A DNA stretch of 16,766 bases from positions 1 through 16,766 of the forward strand of contig CAJKDR010000015.1 of NCBI GenBank assembly GCA_905198755.1. Direction: 5' to 3'. Below, piece after piece: positions 7,556 through 15,463 of the stretch (its first letter is position 1; each line of letters starts with the position of its first letter). This DNA is from an uncultured Clostridiaceae bacterium (GTDB lineage: Bacteria > Bacillota > Clostridia > TANB77 > CAG-508). Under the pieces are notes generated by a model. It saw only the letters and a program-made list of their open reading frames with translations, was not told the DNA's origin and did no database searches. The translations under genes were made by a program, and so were the position numbers.

Positions 7556-9293
7556 AAGCTCATTAAAACAAAGATTAGCAGTATTAATAAAACCACATAT
7601 AAAAACAATAATAATCGTTACAATTTTGTCTATTATTATAAATATCGGAGAAATAACAAGACCATATTTAATTAAAGTTGTTATAGATGACTATTTAAGT
7701 AAAGGTATATACCAGAAAGGTGCTATAACAATTGGTATGATAGGGGCTATTTATATAGGAATAGTAATACTAGGAAATATATTGGATTTTATAGCTAGTT
7801 CTACAACTAATATGATGGGGGAAGATGCCTTATATTATCTTAGAAATAGATTATATAAATTTACACAATATGTTAATATTCCATTTCATGATAGAACATC
7901 AGCTGGAAAATTATATGTAAGAATTACAAATGATGTTGAAGATATTTCTACTTTTTTTAAAGATGTTATAACAACAATCCTAAAAGATATTGTTTTGGTA
8001 GTTGTTATTATAGGAATTATGATTACATTCAGCAAACAATTAAGTGCTATGGCATTTATTGTAATACCTTTTGTTATTTTGATTTCATTTGTTATAACAG
8101 GTATTATTAATAAAATATGTGATAAAGCTAAAAATATTAGAACACAAATAAATTCATTTTTCGCTGAATCAATATATGGTATAAAACTAATAAAGATATT
8201 TAATAGACAAAGAGAAAAGCAGAAAGAATGCGAGGAATATACTACAGCTTTTAGAAATCAAAGAGCAAAGGCTGGTGTATTTTATGGTCTACTTCCTGCA
8301 TTAATAGATATATTAGAATATTTGTCAATATCGATTATAATATGGACATGTGTTAATCATTGGTTTGGAATAAATATGGATGTCGGCTTGATTTATGTAT
8401 TTATAACTTACATTAAACAACTATTTGAACCTGTTACAAGAATAATTGATAATGTGGAAGTGGTACAAGAAGCGATAGTATCAATAAATAAAATCTTTGA
8501 TATACTAGATCAAAAAGAATATTTAGAAGATTTTGGATCTGGTAAAGTAATAGATAAAATAAATGGAAAAATAGAATTCAGAAATGTTTGGTTTGCTTAT
8601 GAAGGAGAAAATTGGATACTAAAAAATGTTAGTTTTATAGTTAATCCTGGTGAAAGTATTGCTCTTGTAGGAAAAACAGGTTCAGGAAAAACAACAATAA
8701 CAAATTTATTAAATAGATTTTATGAAATACAAAAAGGAGATATCTTTATTGATGATATTAATATAAAAGATATAAATATTAGATCATTAAGAGAAAAGAT
8801 AGGAATTGTATTACAAGAGCCATTTATATTTGCTAAAAGCATAAAAGATAATATAAGGTTAAATGATAATATAGATGATGAAACGGTAAATCAAGCAGTA
8901 CATCTTGCGTGTGCAGATGAATTTGTCAATTCATTTCCGGATGGAATAGAACATGTATCAAGAGAAAAAGGAAATTCATACTCAGCAGGACAAAAACAAT
9001 TATTAGCATTTGCTAGAATATTTGCACATAATCCAAGTATATTTGTTTTGGATGAAGCAACTGCTAACATAGATACACAAACAGAAAAATCAATACAAAA
9101 AGCCATAGACAGAATATCAAAAAATAAAACATCAATATTTATCGCGCATAGATTATCAACAATAGTAAATGTAGATAAAATAATAGTACTAAATCATGGA
9201 GAAATAATAGAACAAGGAAATCATAGTCAATTAGTAAACAAAGGTGGATATTATTCAAAATTATATAATTCGTACTATGAAAGTCTAGGATAA
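7548..9293 (+). CDS. ABC exporter half-transporter with catalytic ATP site (heterodimer subunit 2)
   Basis: A 581-residue half-transporter with an exporter membrane domain (about 1-320; spans near 20-40, 61-83, 139-160, 167-187, 248-268 and 277-297) and an ATPase domain (about 340-580). Walker A is GKTGSGKTT (375-383), the Q-loop Gln is 423, Walker B is IFVLDE with catalytic E503, and the switch-loop has H534 in FIAHRLSTI. The signature is non-canonical YSAGQ (478-482) instead of LSGGQ. Its own Walker site is therefore complete, while the signature it lends to subunit 1 is altered. This is the exact mirror of subunit 1 and strongly predicts one canonical and one degenerate ATP site in a heterodimer. 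The ATG lies inside the end of the preceding gene (8-nt overlap) with GAGGAGG at 7532-7538, a sign of translational coupling and matched stoichiometry. Confidence 0.94.
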   Translation: MNKSSLKQRLAVLIKPHIKTIIIVTILSIIINIGEITRPYLIKVVIDDYLSKGIYQKGAITIGMIGAIYIGIVILGNILDFIASSTTNMMGEDALYYLRNRLYKFTQYVNIPFHDRTSAGKLYVRITNDVEDISTFFKDVITTILKDIVLVVVIIGIMITFSKQLSAMAFIVIPFVILISFVITGIINKICDKAKNIRTQINSFFAESIYGIKLIKIFNRQREKQKECEEYTTAFRNQRAKAGVFYGLLPALIDILEYLSISIIIWTCVNHWFGINMDVGLIYVFITYIKQLFEPVTRIIDNVEVVQEAIVSINKIFDILDQKEYLEDFGSGKVIDKINGKIEFRNVWFAYEGENWILKNVSFIVNPGESIALVGKTGSGKTTITNLLNRFYEIQKGDIFIDDINIKDINIRSLREKIGIVLQEPFIFAKSIKDNIRLNDNIDDETVNQAVHLACADEFVNSFPDGIEHVSREKGNSYSAGQKQLLAFARIFAHNPSIFVLDEATANIDTQTEKSIQKAIDRISKNKTSIFIAHRLSTIVNVDKIIVLNHGEIIEQGNHSQLVNKGGYYSKLYNSYYESLG

Positions 9294-9307
9294 GTGAGGA
9301 ATTTAAT

Positions 9308-9520
9308 ATGAAAAGAAAAAAAATAGAAATTAGCATAAAAGCTTTATTAGGAATGATTATAATAATTACTATTTTAATAGTTGCATTAGTATGTGAGACT
9401 GTGTACTTATTGAAAAAATCAAATACGCCAATGTTAATACAAGAAGAAAATATTGCATTTAAATGTATTGAAAAAGTGGAGTTTACTTCGCTTTTTTCTT
9501 TTATCTACTTGAAAAAATAG
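9308..9520 (+). CDS. Small single-span membrane protein, possibly a truncated gene
   Basis: A 70-codon frame 14 bp after the exporter, with a GAGGA ribosome binding site 7 nt before the ATG. It has a Lys-rich N-terminus (MKRKK), one strong hydrophobic segment at about 12-35, and a short tail. The predicted topology is N-in with a small outside tail, but this is not certain. I do not recognise the family. Oddly, codons 55-63 are the arms of a terminator hairpin and codons 68-69 are the -35 box of the next promoter, so the last 16 residues look as if the frame ran into non-coding DNA. Either the protein really ends there, or this is the 5' remnant of a longer gene cut off by a deletion. It may be an accessory peptide of the exporter (inference from position). 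Confidence 0.5.
   Translation: MKRKKIEISIKALLGMIIIITILIVALVCETVYLLKKSNTPMLIQEENIAFKCIEKVEFTSLFSFIYLKK
9471..9497 (+). terminator. Rho-independent terminator after the ABC exporter operon
   Basis: An 11-bp stem (arms 9471-9481 and 9486-9496, two G-U pairs) closes a 4-nt TTTA loop and ends in a run of six T (9492-9497). It lies inside the 70-codon ORF and just before a new promoter, so it likely separates the exporter unit from the downstream genes. Confidence 0.7.
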
Positions 9521-9537
9521 TGTATTACTGATAAAAT
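9509..9537 (+). promoter_or_regulatory. Promoter of the CmpB-like/dtd/acyltransferase/GT39 unit
   Basis: -35 TTGAAA at 9509-9514 and -10 TAAAAT at 9532-9537 (each 5 of 6) with a 17-bp spacer. It falls directly after the terminator at 9471-9497 and 30 bp before the next ATG, which carries AAAGGAAG at 9554-9561. Confidence 0.6.
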
Positions 9538-9566
9538 ATCGTAAGAAAAAAATAAAGGAAGAAAAT

Positions 9567-10412
9567 ATGAAAGATAAAAAAAGAAGTTTTAAAATTTTAG
9601 GAATAAGTATATGGAGATTATTAGCATATTTTATAATCTATAGTTTTATAGGATTTGTGATAGAAACACTATTTGCATTGTTTATGTATAATGTTTTAGA
9701 AAGTAGACAAAGTTTCTTGTATGGACCATTTTGCGGAATATATGGCGTTGGTGCTGTGATAATGATAATGTTTTTAAACAAATATTTTAATAAAAATAAC
9801 CATATATTATTTTTAGGAGGATTCATAGTTGGTTCTGTAGTAGAATATCTAATAAGTCTAATTGGTGAAATGATGTTAAATGTTAGATGGTGGGACTATT
9901 CTAATAGATTTTTAAATATAAATGGAAGAATATGTTTACTATATTCTATATTTTGGGGACTACTTGCAATATATCTTATGAGAGTAATTAATCCGAGAGT
10001 TGATAAATTAATAAATTGGCTAAAAACAAAAATAAACATAAATGTTGCAAAAACATTAACATTAATAACTACAATATTATTATTCATAGACTGTGTTGCA
10101 TCTGGATTTGCAATTAGCTTTTGCTTAATAAGAAAATCTGTGGAAAACAACTTAAATATTGCTAATAAAGAGCAAACAATAGAAGCATATAATAAAATTT
10201 ATGGTAATGAAAAACTAAAAGAGTTTATTTATAAATATTGGAATGATGAAAAAATGGTTTTAACATATCCAAACTTAACACTAAAATTAGAAGATGGAAA
10301 AATTATGTATGTAAAGGACTTAACTCCTGAAATAAAGCCATATTACCACAAATTTAATGAAAGGAAAATTAAAGAAATAAAAGATGAGATTATTAATTCA
10401 GAGGGTATCTAA
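9567..10412 (+). CDS. CmpB-family (putative ABC-transporter type IV) membrane protein
   Basis: A 281-residue protein with about five hydrophobic segments (near 18-40, 57-71, 78-99, 121-140 and 163-186), then a charged, probably cytoplasmic tail of about 90 residues. It shows the family's conserved order: FLYGPFCGIYGVGA (50-63), VVEY (91-94), RWWDYS (107-112) and NINGRICL (117-124). Family members (Pfam ABC_trans_CmpB) are annotated as possible transporter components, but no function is firmly established and there is no ATPase here that belongs to it. The WWDYS and NGR motifs suggest a membrane-interface active or binding site (inference). It begins the transcription unit and overlaps the dtd gene by 29 bp, so the tail codons also encode the start of Dtd. 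Confidence 0.82.
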   Translation: MKDKKRSFKILGISIWRLLAYFIIYSFIGFVIETLFALFMYNVLESRQSFLYGPFCGIYGVGAVIMIMFLNKYFNKNNHILFLGGFIVGSVVEYLISLIGEMMLNVRWWDYSNRFLNINGRICLLYSIFWGLLAIYLMRVINPRVDKLINWLKTKININVAKTLTLITTILLFIDCVASGFAISFCLIRKSVENNLNIANKEQTIEAYNKIYGNEKLKEFIYKYWNDEKMVLTYPNLTLKLEDGKIMYVKDLTPEIKPYYHKFNERKIKEIKDEIINSEGI

Positions 10413-10821
10413 AGCAAGTGTAAAAGTTGAAGGAAAATGTGTTGGAAAAATAAATAAAGGTTTCTTAGTTTTTTTAGGAATAACACATGGAGATACAAAA
10501 GATAATGTGGATTATTTGGTTAACAAATTATATAATTTAAGAGTTTTCGAAGATGAAAATGAAAAAATGAATTTATCAATAAAGGATATAAATGGAGAGA
10601 TATTAATTGTATCACAGTTTACATTATATGCGGATACATCACATGGAAATAGACCAAGCTTTATAAATGCTGCCAAACCAGATAAAGCAAATGAATTATA
10701 TGAATATTTTATAGAAAAAGCTAAACAAACAGGGCTAAAAATAGAAGCGGGAATATTTGGAGCAGATATGAAAGTGGAACTTTTAAATGATGGTCCAGTA
10801 ACAATATTATTAGAAAAGTAA
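10384..10821 (+). CDS. dtd: D-aminoacyl-tRNA deacylase
   Basis: A 145-residue cytoplasmic editing enzyme that removes D-amino acids (and Gly mis-attached to tRNA-Ala in characterised members) from tRNA. It opens with MRLLIQRVSKASV and carries the two family signatures: SQFTLYAD (77-84) and NDGPVTI (135-141), whose Gly-Pro pair provides the cross-subunit chirality filter in the dimer. RPSF at 90-93 is also typical. The length matches the family exactly. The start lies 29 nt inside the preceding gene, and the nearest purine-rich site is weak or too far (AAAGGAAAA near 10360), so translation probably depends on coupling to the upstream frame. In many Bacillota dtd follows relA; here it sits between membrane-protein genes. 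It is 10 bp before the acyltransferase gene. Confidence 0.95.
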   Translation: MRLLIQRVSKASVKVEGKCVGKINKGFLVFLGITHGDTKDNVDYLVNKLYNLRVFEDENEKMNLSIKDINGEILIVSQFTLYADTSHGNRPSFINAAKPDKANELYEYFIEKAKQTGLKIEAGIFGADMKVELLNDGPVTILLEK

Positions 10822-10831
10822 GTGAGAATAA

Positions 10832-11893
10832 ATGGAAAAGAATAAAAAACAAATGGAATATCTAAATACACTAAGATTTTTATCTGTAGTATTAATTTTA
10901 TTTACACATTATAACTATCAATGTTATTCACTATATGTAAATAATAATATACTAAGTACTTTTTTTTACAATAATAATCTGTGGACATATATTATCACAT
11001 CTGGAATAACAGGAAAACTAGCACTTGCAATGATGTGTATAATCAGTGGATTCTTAGTTGCTAAAAAGTTTAATAAAAAAGAAGATCCTGATTTTTATAA
11101 ATTTGTACTAAATCGATATACAAGATTAATGATACCAATATTTTTTATTGGAACTGTATATGCAATAATAAGAATAATACAAAATCAAGCAATAGGATTT
11201 GCAGATTACATATCAGGAGTATTTTGGCCAGGAAGTATAAAAATAGACGATCATCTATATTGTATAGGAGATTTCTTTATAGGAAATATACTACTTGCAA
11301 TAATTACTCATTATACGAAAAATAATAAATATTCCAAATTGATATATATACCAATAATATTTGTTTTATATAAGATAGAAAAAATATGGATAATGGCGAC
11401 AATAATTGGTGGATTAACATATGAATTGTGTATATATCTTAAAGAAAAAAACATATTAAAGTATTGGAATTTAATTTTTGTGTTACCAATATCAATAGTA
11501 GCAATTAGTGGAGAAGAAAGAAACATAGCATATTTCAAATATACTATAGTTTCTATGATTGCAGTAATATATATATACTGTTTACCTAAGTTACAAACAA
11601 TATTGAATTTTAATAAAATTAACAAAATAAAAAAATATAGTTATTCTATGTTTATATCACACGGAATAGTATATTCATTAATCGGTGAAAAAATAATTAA
11701 ATTGATGAGATTTATAAAGAATGATTATCTATTAGAAATAACAACATTTATAATAATATTTATAGTTGATTTAATAATAGCAGGAATTATACATTATGTT
11801 GCGGAAAATAAAATGTATGATAAGTTAACTGGTTTTATAATAAATGATAAAAAACAACTAGGAGGAGAAGTGGCAAATGAAAAAAATAAATAA
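10832..11893 (+). CDS. Membrane-bound O-acyltransferase family 3 protein
   Basis: A 353-residue polytopic protein of the acyltransferase 3 (OafA/NolL-like) family. It begins with LNTLRFLSVVLILFTHYN (11-28), where R15 and H26 match the family's conserved Arg and active-site His. It continues with SGFLVAKKF (72-80) and RYTRLMIP (95-102), then about eight more hydrophobic segments and the late YSMFISHG motif (271-278). These proteins move acyl groups, often acetyl, across or at the membrane onto cell-surface sugars, lipids or peptidoglycan. The acceptor is unknown here. The next gene, a GT39-like glycosyltransferase, overlaps it by 17 bp, so the acylated molecule may be the glycan that enzyme helps to build (inference). 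The SD before the ATG is only moderate (GTGAGA region), 10 bp after dtd. Confidence 0.85.
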   Translation: MEKNKKQMEYLNTLRFLSVVLILFTHYNYQCYSLYVNNNILSTFFYNNNLWTYIITSGITGKLALAMMCIISGFLVAKKFNKKEDPDFYKFVLNRYTRLMIPIFFIGTVYAIIRIIQNQAIGFADYISGVFWPGSIKIDDHLYCIGDFFIGNILLAIITHYTKNNKYSKLIYIPIIFVLYKIEKIWIMATIIGGLTYELCIYLKEKNILKYWNLIFVLPISIVAISGEERNIAYFKYTIVSMIAVIYIYCLPKLQTILNFNKINKIKKYSYSMFISHGIVYSLIGEKIIKLMRFIKNDYLLEITTFIIIFIVDLIIAGIIHYVAENKMYDKLTGFIINDKKQLGGEVANEKNK

Positions 11894-13331
11894 TAAAACA
11901 ATACATATTCTAATTTTGTTATTAGGAAGTATATTTATATGTTTGAGCATTTTTCATACAAACTTATGGTTTGACGAAACATACTCAGTAGGAATGGCTA
12001 ATCATTCATTAGTTGATATATGGAAAATAGGTGGAAATGATGTTCATCCTGTTTTATATTATTGGCTACTACGAATAGTATGCTTGATTACAGGTGGTTC
12101 AATATTAGCATATAGAATATTTTCAGCAATACCAATAATATTACTTGGAGTAATAGGATATACACATATAAGAAAAGACTTTGGAGAAAAAACAGGAATG
12201 TTTTTTAGTTTTTTAGCATTATTTATACCTGTAAGTACGGTTTATGCAAATCAAATAAGAATGTATTCATGGGCAGCACTTATATTAACATTGTTTTTTA
12301 TATATTCTTATAGATTATATAAAGGAGAACATAGTCTTAAAAATTGGTTAATATTTGTGGGATTAAGTTTATGTAGCATATATATACACTATTATGGACT
12401 AATGGCTGCTGGAATAACAAATGTACTATTATTATTATTTTTTATAAAAAACAAAGATATTAAATCAATTAGAAATATTGTTATTTCAGGAATAGTACAA
12501 CTTGTTTTATATATTCCATGGTTAATATATTTTGTAGGACAACTAGAACATGTATCAGATGGATTTTGGATTAAATTACAATTAGAAGATAAATTAAAAA
12601 TACTTGCTTCTCAATATTTAATAGGAGAAAGTCTATATCCAGCAGTAGTACTAGCTGTAATATTACTAGTATACCTTATTATATCATTGATAAGAAAAAG
12701 AAAAGAAATAGATATAAAACCTGTTATATTTGCAATTATAATATATTTACTTGTGATAATTGGAGCTATTGTTGTAGAAAAAGTGTTAAAAACTCCGATT
12801 TTATATCATAGATATCTATTTGTTGTAATCGGATTATACATATTTGCTTTTTCATATATGTTATCAAAAGAAAACAATAAATATATAGTGGCTATAGTAT
12901 GCTTAGCTATTTTGTGTTTCGGAATAGCAAATTGTGTATACCAAGTAAAACATAATTATAATAAAGAAAATTTGGAAGCAGTAAATTTCTTTAAAGAGAA
13001 CTTAAAAGAAGATGATGAAATCATATATAGACATATTGGAGCAGGTTCAATAGTTGCAGTTAATTTTAATAACAAGCAATATTTCTATAATCCAGAAGAC
13101 TGGAAGGTAGAAAAAGCATACAAAGCATATGGACCACAAATGCAAACATATATTACAGACGAGTTTAAAAAAGATTTCGGAAATAGAGTATGGGTCATAG
13201 ATACATATGATGATGCAGTATATGATGAATTTTTTAACAATGATGAATATAAAGTGATTACAGAAACGGAATTTTCAACAGATTATAATGAATGCTATAA
13301 GTATAAAATAAGATTAGTAGAAAGAAATTAA
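11877..13331 (+). CDS. GT-C family membrane glycosyltransferase (GT39/ArnT-like)
   Basis: A 484-residue protein with about ten membrane spans followed by a soluble C-terminal domain of about 120 residues (about 365-484). The first outside loop has LWFDETYS with D33 and E34, the acidic pair typical of GT-C enzymes. DVHPVLYYWLLR follows at 55-66, with H57-P58, and NQIRMYS at about 125-131, both standard GT39-like features. Such enzymes transfer a sugar from a lipid-phosphate donor (for example undecaprenyl- or polyprenyl-phosphate sugar) to a protein, lipid or polymer on the outer face. Donor and acceptor are not predictable here. AGGAGGAG at 11860-11867 supports the start inside the end of the acyltransferase gene. 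It lies upstream of uppS, which makes the lipid carrier, a possible though indirect link. No terminator is visible before pyrH. Confidence 0.85.
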   Translation: MKKINNKTIHILILLLGSIFICLSIFHTNLWFDETYSVGMANHSLVDIWKIGGNDVHPVLYYWLLRIVCLITGGSILAYRIFSAIPIILLGVIGYTHIRKDFGEKTGMFFSFLALFIPVSTVYANQIRMYSWAALILTLFFIYSYRLYKGEHSLKNWLIFVGLSLCSIYIHYYGLMAAGITNVLLLLFFIKNKDIKSIRNIVISGIVQLVLYIPWLIYFVGQLEHVSDGFWIKLQLEDKLKILASQYLIGESLYPAVVLAVILLVYLIISLIRKRKEIDIKPVIFAIIIYLLVIIGAIVVEKVLKTPILYHRYLFVVIGLYIFAFSYMLSKENNKYIVAIVCLAILCFGIANCVYQVKHNYNKENLEAVNFFKENLKEDDEIIYRHIGAGSIVAVNFNNKQYFYNPEDWKVEKAYKAYGPQMQTYITDEFKKDFGNRVWVIDTYDDAVYDEFFNNDEYKVITETEFSTDYNECYKYKIRLVERN

Positions 13332-13347
13332 TAAAATAACCAATATT

Positions 13348-13376
13348 TTCAAAAAAAGATGTAAAATTCTTATAAA
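13348..13376 (+). promoter_or_regulatory. Tentative promoter of the pyrH block
   Basis: TTCAAA at 13348-13353 (4 of 6), 17-bp spacer, TATAAA at 13371-13376 (5 of 6). An overlapping alternative is TGTAAA at 13360-13365 with TAGAAT at 13383-13388, also 17 bp apart. The 83-bp gap is long for this stretch of genes, which favours a promoter, but read-through from upstream is possible because no terminator is seen. Confidence 0.35.
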
Positions 13377-13414
13377 GTATGATAGAATAATAAAAAAATT
13401 AAGGAGAGTGGAAA

Positions 13415-14122
13415 ATGAGCGATATAAAGTATAAAAGAGTATTGCTAAAATTAAGTGGTGAAGCATTGGCAGGAGAGCAAAAAACAGGAATTAATGCAGA
13501 TATAATTGGAAAAATATGTGATCAAGTAAAAAACTTAATTGAAATGGGAGTTGAAGTTTCTATAGTTGTTGGAGGAGGAAATTTCTGGAGAGGAAGATAT
13601 GGACTAAATATGGAAAGAACTACATCTGATTATATGGGAATGTTAGCAACAGCAATGAATGGATTAGCATTGCAAGATGCGCTAGAAAGCAGAGGAATAT
13701 ATACTAGATTACAAACTGCTATAGAAATGAGAGAAATAGCAGAACCTTATATAAAAAGAAAAGCTTTAAAACATTTAGGAAAGAAAAGAGTAGTTATATT
13801 CTCTTGTGGCACTGGTAATCCATATTTTACAACAGATACAGCGGCAGCTTTAAGAGCAGCAGAGACAGAAGCGGATATAATATTACTTGGTAAAGCTATA
13901 GATGGAGTATATAGTGCAGATCCTAAAGTAGATAAAAATGCAATAAAATATGATGAAATTTCATATTTAGATGTATTAAATAAAGATTTAAAAGTAATGG
14001 ATTCTACAGCAACTGCATTGTGCAAAGATAACAATATACCAATTATGGTATTTGGAATTGCAGAACCTGAGAATATGGTTAAGGCTGTTATGGGAGAAAA
14101 TGTTGGTACATTAGTAAAATAA
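13415..14122 (+). CDS. pyrH: UMP kinase
   Basis: A 235-residue hexameric cytoplasmic enzyme that phosphorylates UMP to UDP with ATP in pyrimidine nucleotide synthesis. It belongs to the amino-acid kinase fold and is unrelated to eukaryotic UMP/CMP kinase. Visible signatures are KLSGEALAG (12-20), VVGGGNFWRG (51-60), SDYMGMLATAMNGLALQDAL (71-90), GTGNPYFTTDTAAALRAAE (132-150) and DGVYSADPK (163-171). Length is normal. AAGGAGAG at 13401-13408 supports the start. It is followed 32 bp later by frr, the standard order. Unusually, the preceding gene is a glycosyltransferase, not tsf. Feedback by UTP is known for the family and is not visible from sequence here. Confidence 0.97.
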   Translation: MSDIKYKRVLLKLSGEALAGEQKTGINADIIGKICDQVKNLIEMGVEVSIVVGGGNFWRGRYGLNMERTTSDYMGMLATAMNGLALQDALESRGIYTRLQTAIEMREIAEPYIKRKALKHLGKKRVVIFSCGTGNPYFTTDTAAALRAAETEADIILLGKAIDGVYSADPKVDKNAIKYDEISYLDVLNKDLKVMDSTATALCKDNNIPIMVFGIAEPENMVKAVMGENVGTLVK

Positions 14123-14154
14123 ATATATAATATATAAAAAAGGAGATATAAAAA

Positions 14155-14703
14155 ATGGATTTTAATGAATTTGAAAGTAGAATGGATAAAACAATAAGTG
14201 TATTTAAGGAGAATTTATCGGAAGTAAGAGCAGGTAGAGCTAATCCTGCTATATTAAACAAGGTTTCAATAGACTATTATGGAACACCTACACCTATAAA
14301 TCAAGTTGCTGGAATTTCAATTCCAGAAGCTAGATTAATAGTTATTCAACCTTGGGATGTTAGTATTTTAAAAGATATAGAAAAAGCAATTTTAACAGCA
14401 GATATTGGTATAAATCCAAATAATGATGGTAAAGTAATAAGATTAGCTTTTCCAGAATTGACAGAAGAAAGAAGAAAAGAATTAGTTAAAGATATAAAGA
14501 AAATGGCAGAGGAATCAAAAGTAGCTATAAGAGCTATAAGAAGAGATGCTATAGATAAGGCTAAAGCTATGCAAAAAAATAGTGAAATAACAGAAGATGA
14601 TTTAAGAAGTGCAGAAGAATCAGCACAAAAATTAACAGATAAAAAAATAGAAGAAATTGATAATGTATTAGCACAAAAAGAAAAAGAAATATTAACAGTA
14701 TAA
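14155..14703 (+). CDS. frr: Ribosome recycling factor
   Basis: A 182-residue tRNA-shaped factor that, with EF-G, splits the post-termination 70S ribosome. It has the family core VRAGRANPAILNKVSIDYYG (24-43), then PTPINQVAGISIPEARL (45-61) and GKVIRLAFPELTEERRKEL (92-110), with long charged helices at both ends. Length is close to the usual 185. AAGGAGAT lies just before the ATG. It is 24 bp upstream of uppS, and the pyrH-frr-uppS order is conserved in Bacillota, consistent with one transcript. Confidence 0.97.
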   Translation: MDFNEFESRMDKTISVFKENLSEVRAGRANPAILNKVSIDYYGTPTPINQVAGISIPEARLIVIQPWDVSILKDIEKAILTADIGINPNNDGKVIRLAFPELTEERRKELVKDIKKMAEESKVAIRAIRRDAIDKAKAMQKNSEITEDDLRSAEESAQKLTDKKIEEIDNVLAQKEKEILTV

Positions 14704-14727
14704 TTTGCAATGAAAGGAAAATAATTT

Positions 14728-15438
14728 ATGCAAGAAGAAAAAAATATACCAACACACATAGCTATAATAATGGATGGAAATAGAAGATGGGCTAAAAATA
14801 AAAAAATTGATACAAGATTAGGACATAAAAAAGGTGCAGAAACATTAGAAGATATAGTAAAATATTGTAATAAGATAGGAATAAAATATTTAACGGTATA
14901 TGCTTTTTCTACAGAAAATTGGAAAAGAAGTAAAGAAGAAGTTGGTGCATTAATGTTACTTCTTCAAAATTATTTAGATGATTTTATAAAAAAAGCAGGA
15001 AATAAAAATATAAAAATTAATATGATTGGCGAAAGAAAAAATTTATCAAATAGAATATTAAAAAGTATAGATAAAGCAATGGAAATGACAGAAAATAATA
15101 CAGGAACTCAATTAAATGTGGCATTTAATTATGGTGGAAGAAATGAAATTGTAACAGCTATAAAGAAAATTGCAGATGATGTAAAAAATGATAAATTACC
15201 AATAGATGAAATAACAGAAGAATTAGTATCTAAATACCTATATACTAATGATATTCCAGATCCAGATTTATTAATACGTACAAGTGGAGAATTAAGAACA
15301 AGTAATTTTTTACCTTGGCAATTAGTGTATTCTGAATTCTATTTTACTGATAAATTATGGCCAGATTTTGAACCAGATGATTTAGATAAGGCAATAGAAG
15401 AATATAATAGAAGAACAAGAAAATTCGGAGCAAACTAG
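14728..15438 (+). CDS. uppS: Undecaprenyl diphosphate synthase (isoprenyl transferase)
   Basis: A 236-residue cis-prenyltransferase that adds isopentenyl units to farnesyl diphosphate, giving the C55 lipid carrier for peptidoglycan and other wall polymers. Family motifs are all present: HIAIIMDGNRRWA (10-22) with catalytic D16, GHKKGAETL (32-40), AFSTENWKR (59-67), and the C-terminal LLIRTSGELRTSNFLPWQ (181-198) with YSEFYFT (201-207) for diphosphate and magnesium binding. AAAGGAAA at 14713-14720 marks the start. It is followed 25 bp later by cdsA. The GT39-like enzyme upstream may use a lipid carrier of this kind. Confidence 0.97.
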   Translation: MQEEKNIPTHIAIIMDGNRRWAKNKKIDTRLGHKKGAETLEDIVKYCNKIGIKYLTVYAFSTENWKRSKEEVGALMLLLQNYLDDFIKKAGNKNIKINMIGERKNLSNRILKSIDKAMEMTENNTGTQLNVAFNYGGRNEIVTAIKKIADDVKNDKLPIDEITEELVSKYLYTNDIPDPDLLIRTSGELRTSNFLPWQLVYSEFYFTDKLWPDFEPDDLDKAIEEYNRRTRKFGAN

Positions 15439-15463
15439 AAAATAAAAAGAAAGGAACATAAAT

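Noticed and set aside
4273..9293. Mobile element or genomic island boundaries around the transporter genes
   Set aside because: No transposase, integrase, tRNA, terminal repeats or visible composition change; genes match their neighbours in AT content and codon style.
14346..14759. Minus-strand 137-codon frame opposite frr
   Set aside because: Shadow of the well-conserved ribosome recycling factor gene; low-complexity Ser/Ile/Phe content.
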